DNA from: a bacterium
GTDB lineage: Archaea; Thermoplasmatota; Thermoplasmata; Lutacidiplasmatales; UBA184
Length of the DNA stretch: 5,239 nucleotides
Assembly (NCBI GenBank): GCA_021832495.1
Contig: JAKBKR010000176.1
Span: 1-5,239 of the forward strand
Direction: 5' to 3'
Of the stretch, positions 1 to 5,239 are shown one piece after another. Made by a program: the position numbers and the translations under genes. Every line of letters begins with the position of its first letter. The first letter of the stretch is position 1. Under the pieces are notes generated by a model that had not been told where the DNA came from, did no database searches, and saw only the letters and a program-made list of their open reading frames with translations.

Positions 1-550
1 AGGGAAGGGACAAGCAATCGACGTAGTGACCCGGTTCTACATTCTTGCCTGGCACGTCTTCCAAGCTCGTGAGTTTCCCTTCGATGAGGCTCGTAAGCTC
101 GCACTTAGCCTCGGGGTGGAGATGGATCACCTCACATCACGCTACTTGATTGAAAAGAGGGGGCAAGGGGTCCGTCTCGTCCGACCCGAGGAACGTGTCA
201 CCAATCGGACACTTCGTCCTGAAGACAAAGGGTTTGATTGGGACATCGACTACGTCCAGGCAGCCATTGCCACTTATCAGGATGGTAAGGGCCCCGCGTT
301 AGCCAGGTTCCACACCCGGACCGGTGCTCTTCAGCGTGAAGGATACAGGGCCGCCATCGGACTCCTCCTCGATGTTCTTCCCCGTGCACAAGAGGTCACT
401 GAATACCAAGCTCTTGAAGGCATGTGGCAGTCTGCCCTTCAGACTCAGGTTCCGCGTCGTGCTCGGACGGACCCGACCGGTGAGATGCAAAGCACTCTGG
501 AAGAGCACGACGAAGGCATAGGGGAAGACCAAGCCGAGGAAGAGGAATAA
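1..550 (+). CDS. DUF1156-family anti-phage DNA methylase-like protein, C-terminal part (5' truncated by window)
   Basis: The reading frame is already open at base 2 and runs 182 codons to TAA at 548-550, so this is the 3' end of a longer gene. The GTG at 26 is an internal codon and there is no convincing ribosome site before it. The visible start (key stretch QAIDVVTRFYILAW, then FPFDEARKLALSLGVEMD) resembles the C-terminal region of DUF1156 proteins (COG1743, adenine-specific DNA methylases with a Zn ribbon), where an alcohol- or acid-rich 'ID.xTRFY' segment is followed by 'PFDEARKLAxxxGV' and a short 'VRLxxPEER' segment; here VRLVRPEER is present. The methylase motifs (DPPY type) and Zn ribbon would lie upstream and cannot be seen. 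The last 20 or so residues are strongly acidic and end in four glutamates. The helicase gene starts 5 nt downstream, which fits the usual DUF1156 plus PLD-helicase defence operon. The family call is from remembered motif similarity and was not searched; the length of the missing part is unknown. Confidence 0.68.
   Translation, partial: GKGQAIDVVTRFYILAWHVFQAREFPFDEARKLALSLGVEMDHLTSRYLIEKRGQGVRLVRPEERVTNRTLRPEDKGFDWDIDYVQAAIATYQDGKGPALARFHTRTGALQREGYRAAIGLLLDVLPRAQEVTEYQALEGMWQSALQTQVPRRARTDPTGEMQSTLEEHDEGIGEDQAEEEE
541..547 (+). promoter_or_regulatory. Ribosome binding site of the PLD-helicase gene, inside the upstream coding end
   Basis: The purine run AGAGGAA lies about 9 nt before the ATG at 556. 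It also encodes the last glutamates of the upstream gene, so the acidic tail and the ribosome site share bases. With only 5 nt between stop and start, the two genes are probably translated from one mRNA, and coupling is likely. This supports ATG 556 as the true start. Confidence 0.6.
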
Positions 551-555
551 CCAGA

Positions 556-3500
556 ATGTCTCTGCGAGACGTGCCTTATCGCGTCCAGTACGTCTCTGGT
601 GTCGATAACCTGGTTGAGCAGTTCTACATACCCAGTCTAAAACAGGCAACTCTGTATCAACGTCGAACGGGATACTTCAACGCTCGAGCCCTGGCTCTTG
701 CGTCTCGAGGGTTGTCCGCCTTGCTAAGGAAACCTCACTCAAGAGTTCAGCTCCTTTGCAGTGTCGAACTGGACCGAGAAGAGCAGGAAGTCATGGGAGA
801 CCCAGCCGCCTTCGTGGCACAGCACTCTGTCGAGATCCTTCATCTCTTGGACGAGCCCCGCGACGAGATAGAGAAGCGACGCCTGGGCCTGCTGGCCAAG
901 CTGATTCAGGAAGGGAGACTCGAGATCAAGGTGGCCATCCCTCGCTCCGGAGGGATCTACCACGAGAAGGCGGGAATTTTTACCGATGCAGAAGGGAACC
1001 AAGTTGCCTTCAACGGGAGTGGGAACGAAACACCAGGAGGGTGGCTGCGTAACACAGAATCCTTCCATGTCTTCACGGATTGGCAGGAAGCCCGCCACGT
1101 TCAACCTGAGGTCGAGACGTTCCAGAGACTATGGGAGAATCGTCACGCGGGTACAGATGTAGTATCGCTTCCCGAGGCAGTCCGCCAACGGCTGATTCGG
1201 TTTGTAGAGTATGCACCGACCGAAGGGGAACCGTCCGATCCAGGCGACCCTGCATCCTCGAAAAATCCATTCGAATGGACGCCGGAACTCGCTTACGTGT
1301 TCGAGGCAATCCGGCTTTGGAACCGTCACGAGTTCGCGTACTCCGAAACTGGCATTCGGCCGTTCGAGCATCAGGATTACATTGCCTCCGCCGTGATTGA
1401 TGATTGGCCTCCTCGATACCTTTTGGCAGACGAGGTTGGCCTTGGGAAGACCATTGAGACTGGTCTGATTCTCCGGGGTTTCCAGGGTGCAGGGAGAATT
1501 AGCCAGCGCCTACTCATACTCGCTCCGAAGAACCTGCTTGAGCAATGGCAAGGAGAACTTCTCACGAAGTTTAACCTTGAGGCATGGCGACTCGATGGGC
1601 GCTATGTCATGGCACCGAGATACTCACCGACTGATGCTATCATCAAGGAACCAGTAGATGCAGAGAACCCCTTCAGGTCGAAATCGATTCTGCTCGTGAG
1701 TAGTCAGCTCTTGCGGTCTGAAGAAAGGGCACAACAGGCCTGCGATCTCGAGTACGACCTCGTAGTAGTGGACGAGGCACACCATGCTAGGGCCCGCGGG
1801 AAAGGAGGGAGGCGTGTGACCAACCGTCTCCTAGACACATTGCAGGTGCTGCGCCTCCGAACCCAAGGTCTATTGCTCCTTACCGCAACGCCGATTCAGT
1901 TGGACCGACGAGAGCTATGGGATCTCCTAGCGCTCTTGGAACTTCCAGGGCGGTGGCAGGACGACGAAGCATTTGATCAGTTCTATGAGGAACTCAACGG
2001 CGAATCCCCTGATTGGCCCTTCATCTTCTTGATGGTGAATGAGGCTCGTCAGGTGTGGTCACCTAACAGAGCCGTGGAAGATGACCTTCGGGAGGATTTT
2101 CCCGGAGTGAACGTCTACCAACTCTTGGAGATTGTTGAGAAGAACGAAAGTCATCGTGTCAAGTCATTGAGCACGGGTGAGCTGGAGGCTCTACGAGTAA
2201 TCTGCTACCGCTTGGCACCGTTGTATCGAATGGTCTTTCGCAACACACGTGAACTCCTGAAGCGATATCAGGCTGAAGGGAGGTTTCATGGCTCCCTTCC
2301 TGAACGTAACCCCAGTACGGTGAAGTTCCCCATGGACGGAACTCCCAAGAATCCTGGGGATCCATTCCCTCCCTCCTCCGAGTGGGGGTTGTACGAGAGG
2401 ATATCCGACTACCTAGCGAATGCTTATGCACGGTACGAGAGGCTTCAGCGGGGGTTAGGGTTCCTTATGGTAACGTACCAGAAGCGTCTCACTTCGAGCT
2501 TCTATGCAATCCGCAGAAGCCTAGAGCGTCGTCGCGAGCGTCTGCAAGCAATCATTGATTCGGAGAATCCAGAGTCCCTCTTGCTGGAGGAGGATGAACT
2601 TCCAGAAGGCGACGACCCAGACGAACTTGAAGTCCCCTCGAACATCGACCTTTCCTCTCATTCACGAGAACTGGTGGAAGCTACTCGCAGCGAAGTGACT
2701 TACATCGATAGTTTCCTTGAGAATCTCCGAGAACTTCATAGAGACTCTAAGGCAGAGAGATTGGACGACCTGTTGCGTGAGGAGTTTGCCAAGGGGACAC
2801 GCCAAGTAATCGTCTTCAGCCAGTTCAAAGACACCGTCCATTACCTTCGAGATCGTTTCCGGCAACAGTACACAGCCCAGGTTGGGTCATTCACTGGGGA
2901 AGGGGGCTCGTTCTGGCAGGATGACGATTGGCGGCTATGCAATAAACAAAAGATCCAAGAACTCTTCACCCAAGCGGGGGGACCTCTCCGGATTCTCTTC
3001 TGCACGGACGCAGCAAGTGAGGGGTTGAACCTCCAAAGTTGTTCAGTGTTAGTGAACTACGACCTTCCGTGGAACCCAATGCGTATCGAGCAACGCATAG
3101 GGCGAATCGACAGGATTGGTCAGGAGTCTCCGGTGGTCAGAGTTGCCACGATGCTGTACGAACAAACGGTGGAAACGCGGGTGTACGAGCGCTGTCTGGA
3201 AAGGATAGACTACTTCCGAACCGCCCTCGGCCACCTTCAACCAATCCTGCAAGAGACCGCCACCCTGATTCGAGAAGCGAGTTTAACTCCCAACCCTTCG
3301 GAGAGGGAAGACCTCATCAATGAGGTGGACAAGAGGCTAGATGCGCAGCAGAAGTCAGTAGCGGAAATCGACCAGCTTCTGAGGAATGAACGCCTATTGC
3401 GTAGCTATCGCCCAAGGTTGTCTGTAACCACTCGTGGTGTTCCGATTACACAGGACGACCTCGAAACTGCCTTACAACCAGTGCTCAGGGCACAAGGATG

Positions 3501-4203
3501 GTCCAAGCACGCCGAGGTGTGGTCCGATGGAACCCGCAAGATTACATTCGACCCTGTCTTACGCGACAGCCGCCCAACCGATGCCACCTATGTATGGCCA
3601 GGTTTTGTCTTGGCAACACTATTTCGTCCGAGGGAATCAGAGCCCCCGACTGAGTTTTCCCATGGCACCCGTACAGTTCATCGCGTCCTAGAACATGGTG
3701 TGGTAGCCTACGTCGTGCAAGATGCCAGTGGGCTCCACTTGGTAAACACCTACCGCGACTTTGGTCGACCTGAAGGTCGAGTCTTCTCATCCCTCGACGA
3801 GGTGAGACGATACCTCGCCCATTTGATCCGTGAGCGCGAGGATAAGTGGAAGGATGAGCAGCGGAGAGCATGGGAGAGACGACAGGCTGGTTGGCACTAT
3901 AGGGTTCGTATCTACTTGGAACGTGTTGCCACAGTTCGGTGGAAAATTCTACGCAGAGATAGCGGGGGCGAGTTGTCATTTCCGAGATTCCTTGACAGTT
4001 GGGACGATTACCTGCGCGACCCTGAGAGGAGCGAGGCTCTGAGGCTCAAGCAACTAACGCGCTACACCCCTCAGGAAGAGGTAGTCTGTCGACCCACTAG
4101 GGGGAAACCCCCCAAGGAGGTACCAAGAAGTGCCCGCACTGAGAGAGTCCTTCTCCAAGAGCACATGGACATTCAGAACCATTTGGTACTGTACCAACGA
4201 TAG
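556..4203 (+). CDS. Phospholipase D-like / SNF2 helicase anti-phage protein
   Basis: This 1215-residue protein is a probable cytoplasmic DNA translocase-nuclease. Domains in order: (a) a PLD-like domain, residues about 15-210, opening with the GYF segment at 39-41 and carrying one HKD signature: H136, K138, D144, then GSGNE at 154-158. (b) An SF2/SNF2 ATPase: Q motif near H272-Q273, Walker A DEVGLGKT at 292-299 with K298, DEAH box at 406-409, motif III TATP at 443-446. (c) A helical linker with a very acidic patch at 678-692. (d) Helicase C lobe: VIVFSQF at 751-757, motif V TDAASEGLNLQ at 817-827, motif VI QRIGRIDRIGQ at 846-856 with both arginine-finger candidates R850 and R853. (e) A C-terminal region from about 930 to 1215, rich in charged residues, that I do not recognise. 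All key ATPase residues are intact. A single HKD motif suggests a dimer would be needed for PLD chemistry. The match is to proteins annotated as phospholipase D-like domain-containing anti-phage protein, found beside DUF1156, DUF3780 and DUF499 genes. Architecture is certain; the defence role is inferred from family and neighbour. Confidence 0.92.
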   Translation: MSLRDVPYRVQYVSGVDNLVEQFYIPSLKQATLYQRRTGYFNARALALASRGLSALLRKPHSRVQLLCSVELDREEQEVMGDPAAFVAQHSVEILHLLDEPRDEIEKRRLGLLAKLIQEGRLEIKVAIPRSGGIYHEKAGIFTDAEGNQVAFNGSGNETPGGWLRNTESFHVFTDWQEARHVQPEVETFQRLWENRHAGTDVVSLPEAVRQRLIRFVEYAPTEGEPSDPGDPASSKNPFEWTPELAYVFEAIRLWNRHEFAYSETGIRPFEHQDYIASAVIDDWPPRYLLADEVGLGKTIETGLILRGFQGAGRISQRLLILAPKNLLEQWQGELLTKFNLEAWRLDGRYVMAPRYSPTDAIIKEPVDAENPFRSKSILLVSSQLLRSEERAQQACDLEYDLVVVDEAHHARARGKGGRRVTNRLLDTLQVLRLRTQGLLLLTATPIQLDRRELWDLLALLELPGRWQDDEAFDQFYEELNGESPDWPFIFLMVNEARQVWSPNRAVEDDLREDFPGVNVYQLLEIVEKNESHRVKSLSTGELEALRVICYRLAPLYRMVFRNTRELLKRYQAEGRFHGSLPERNPSTVKFPMDGTPKNPGDPFPPSSEWGLYERISDYLANAYARYERLQRGLGFLMVTYQKRLTSSFYAIRRSLERRRERLQAIIDSENPESLLLEEDELPEGDDPDELEVPSNIDLSSHSRELVEATRSEVTYIDSFLENLRELHRDSKAERLDDLLREEFAKGTRQVIVFSQFKDTVHYLRDRFRQQYTAQVGSFTGEGGSFWQDDDWRLCNKQKIQELFTQAGGPLRILFCTDAASEGLNLQSCSVLVNYDLPWNPMRIEQRIGRIDRIGQESPVVRVATMLYEQTVETRVYERCLERIDYFRTALGHLQPILQETATLIREASLTPNPSEREDLINEVDKRLDAQQKSVAEIDQLLRNERLLRSYRPRLSVTTRGVPITQDDLETALQPVLRAQGWSKHAEVWSDGTRKITFDPVLRDSRPTDATYVWPGFVLATLFRPRESEPPTEFSHGTRTVHRVLEHGVVAYVVQDASGLHLVNTYRDFGRPEGRVFSSLDEVRRYLAHLIREREDKWKDEQRRAWERRQAGWHYRVRIYLERVATVRWKILRRDSGGELSFPRFLDSWDDYLRDPERSEALRLKQLTRYTPQEEVVCRPTRGKPPKEVPRSARTERVLLQEHMDIQNHLVLYQR

Positions 4204-4205
4204 TC

Positions 4206-4212
4206 GGAGAGA
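4206..4212 (+). promoter_or_regulatory. Ribosome binding site that decides the TTG start of the TcmP-like gene
   Basis: GGAGAGA sits between the helicase stop (TAG, 4201-4203) and a TTG at 4219, with the GGAG core 9 nt before that TTG. TTG is the only start codon between the stop and the first coding-like residues. The next in-frame candidates are a GTG at 4294 and an ATG at 4315; I saw no comparably well-placed purine run for either, and using them would remove 25-32 residues of plausible protein. Confidence 0.55.
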
Positions 4213-4218
4213 AGAGCG

Positions 4219-5172
4219 TTGCCGAAGAGAAAGACGGACTTTGAATGGCTCAAGGATCAGTTGGATGGCTTGTTGTCCATCGCCGATGGCGGAGTGGACA
4301 GCGACCGTGACGTGATGAATGAGTATGGCCTTCACAGTGGACTTAAGCTTGCCGGGCTGAAACATGCGATTGAGGTCTTCACAAGCGTCGCCCCCGAACA
4401 TGCAGGGGAAGGTCATCGATTCAGTTCCTCCGTGTACATCGACCTTTTCGCCGGAGCGGGAAGAACCACCATATCCAAGAGGGAGCACTTGCCAGGGTCG
4501 CCCATCGTTGCGAGCCACTCCCCAAAGCCTTTCGATCGCTTCATCTTGGTCGAGAAGAAGCTCGATCGGTGTCAAGCACTAGAGGGCCGGCTTCGCAATT
4601 CCGGAGTTGACATGTCCAAGGTCATCTTGCACAACGAAGACTGCAACGCTGTTGTAGGTGACATCATTAAGGAAGCGAAGTTCAAGGGTGACAACCCCAT
4701 CGTATTCGTATGCGTGGATCCTGAAGGAATGGAGATCAACTGGGCCACTCTGGAGCGGATCAGTGACGCCTTACCACGCTCTGATTTCTTCATCGTGTTT
4801 ACAGGAGGCACCCAACGTGTGGTAAACGCCCACGTGAAGAGAGGGACTCATGGAGAGAGTTTGCGGAACTTCACTGGCATAGATGCAGTTGAGAATCTCG
4901 CCCTCGCTGGGAAAAGTCTCTTCGACGTATACCGCGGCCGAATCCAAGGTCACCTTGGAAAGTCAGTTGGAGACTCAGTCCCTATAACCGACGTTCGAGG
5001 TCAGGAGAAGTACAAGATCCTACTGTTCGTGCGCCCTACCTACATGGGAACCAGATTCTTTCGTGGATATTCGGCGATGTTCTCCCGTCTGAACGGTGTC
5101 GGAGTCGAAGACGTGCGGCATGCACTGAACATCCTGAAGGGCGGTCAGGATACCTTGAAAACGGCTCAGTGA
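4219..5172 (+). CDS. tcmP: Three-Cys-motif partner protein (TcmP)-like, Rossmann methyltransferase fold
   Basis: This 317-residue protein begins at TTG 4219, 15 nt after the helicase stop. Its core looks like a class I SAM-dependent methyltransferase fold: glycine-rich motif I YIDLFAGAG at 73-81, an acidic end of beta-2 at E112 (FILVE, 108-112), a motif III-like HNEDCN at 138-143 with D141, and motif IV-like VDPEG at 166-170. A strand-plus-glycine segment, FIVFTGGTQR, follows at 194-200 region (D189 to R200). This order, with an N-terminal helical region before motif I, is that of the TcmP family, whose motif IV is more often DPFG or DPYG as I remember it; the glutamate here is noted as a variation. 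The family is named for co-occurrence with a protein bearing a three-cysteine motif; no such partner is visible in this window. Enzymatic substrate is unknown for the family. Tight spacing puts it in the operon with the PLD-helicase. An alternative is a more general FAGAG-type methyltransferase paralogue. Confidence 0.75.
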   Translation: MPKRKTDFEWLKDQLDGLLSIADGGVDSDRDVMNEYGLHSGLKLAGLKHAIEVFTSVAPEHAGEGHRFSSSVYIDLFAGAGRTTISKREHLPGSPIVASHSPKPFDRFILVEKKLDRCQALEGRLRNSGVDMSKVILHNEDCNAVVGDIIKEAKFKGDNPIVFVCVDPEGMEINWATLERISDALPRSDFFIVFTGGTQRVVNAHVKRGTHGESLRNFTGIDAVENLALAGKSLFDVYRGRIQGHLGKSVGDSVPITDVRGQEKYKILLFVRPTYMGTRFFRGYSAMFSRLNGVGVEDVRHALNILKGGQDTLKTAQ

Positions 5173-5239
5173 AACTCTCTCCACCACTTCCCGTCCAAAT
5201 GGTGATGGGCAAGCTGACGGTAGAAGGCGTTTTCCATCT
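5169..5239 (+). CDS. Possible start of a downstream gene (truncated by window end), product unknown
   Basis: A GTG at 5169 overlaps the TcmP-like stop codon in the arrangement GTGA, and the frame stays open for the remaining 23 codons (beginning VKLSPPLPVQ, with the first residue read as Met). Such 4-base overlaps are common within operons and would mean translational coupling. Against it, there is no Shine-Dalgarno run at proper spacing (the nearest AGGA, 5147-5150, is 18 nt away), and in-frame ATGs at 5199 and 5205 are alternatives. The minus strand is also open over these bases: a frame ending at TGA 5168-5166 reads ...HHHLDGKWWREFH, which would be the C-terminus of a convergent gene overlapping the TcmP-like gene by 7 nt, and its third positions are somewhat richer in G/C. 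The fragment is too short to choose firmly or to name a family. Only one of the two can be the real gene. Confidence 0.35.
   Translation, partial: MKLSPPLPVQMVMGKLTVEGVFH

Noticed and set aside
26..550. A complete small gene starting at GTG 26
   Set aside because: The frame is open to the left edge, the upstream codons continue the family-like sequence (QAIDVVTRFY), and there is no ribosome site at the right distance. It is the end of a longer gene.
299..649. 116-codon minus-strand ORF with a hydrophobic stretch, possible small membrane protein
   Set aside because: The hydrophobic run is the antisense of the glutamate codons at the DUF1156-like tail, and the ORF crosses the junction of two + strand genes.
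3765..3780. Perfect 7-bp inverted repeat TCGACCT-GA-AGGTCGA, possible operator
   Set aside because: It lies deep inside the helicase gene and arises from two GGTCGA codon pairs encoding Gly-Arg. A 2-base loop would not form a stable hairpin, and no regulatory context is present.
3542..3979. 145-codon minus-strand ORF opposite the helicase C-terminal region
   Set aside because: It is a shadow of the helicase frame; the translation is rich in Arg, Pro and His without domain-like features.
4100..4112. GGGGG-AAA-CCCCC inverted repeat near the helicase gene end, possible terminator
   Set aside because: The stem is only 5 bp, lies about 90 bases inside the coding sequence, and has no T run after it. 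It is explained by the codons for the basic, proline-containing stretch there.
4054..4575. 173-codon minus-strand ORF spanning the helicase and TcmP-like junction
   Set aside because: It overlaps two well-supported + strand genes, its translation has no recognisable motif, and its length is expected by chance opposite G/C-rich third positions.

Overview
The window is a compact, one-directional stretch of bacterial or archaeal DNA, about 5.2 kb long and of moderate G+C (mid-50s percent by eye). Third codon positions in the real genes are enriched in G/C. Genes are packed with 5-15 nt gaps, have Shine-Dalgarno-like purine runs upstream, and one uses a TTG start. No rRNA, tRNA, transposase or other taxonomic marker is present, so the organism cannot be named.

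Layout, left to right, all on the + strand. (1) The 3' end of a long gene (bases 1-550) that I read as the C-terminus of a DUF1156-family protein, a large Zn-ribbon, adenine-specific DNA methylase-like protein. Its N-terminal and catalytic parts lie outside the window. (2) A complete 1215-residue protein (556-4203) with an N-terminal phospholipase D (HKD) nuclease-like domain, a full SNF2/SF2 helicase core and a long uncharacterised C-terminal region. (3) A complete 317-residue protein (4219-5172) with a Rossmann methyltransferase-like core that resembles the three-Cys-motif partner protein TcmP. (4) A possible fourth gene that starts inside the TcmP stop codon (GTGA at 5169) and runs off the right edge. 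A minus-strand reading of the same 70 bases is also open, so this last call is weak.

The pairing of a DUF1156 methylase with a PLD-SNF2 helicase is the known core of a family of anti-phage, restriction-like systems that usually also carry DUF499 and DUF3780 proteins. The likely logic is that the methylase marks host DNA while the PLD-helicase translocates on and damages unmarked foreign DNA. This is inference from family knowledge; nothing in the window tests it. The less expected element is the TcmP-like gene joined to the operon with a 15-nt gap and in the same reading frame as the helicase. It may be an accessory or modulating subunit of the system. No promoter, terminator, CRISPR array, IS element or long intergenic stretch was found; the window is almost entirely coding and looks like the interior of one operon.
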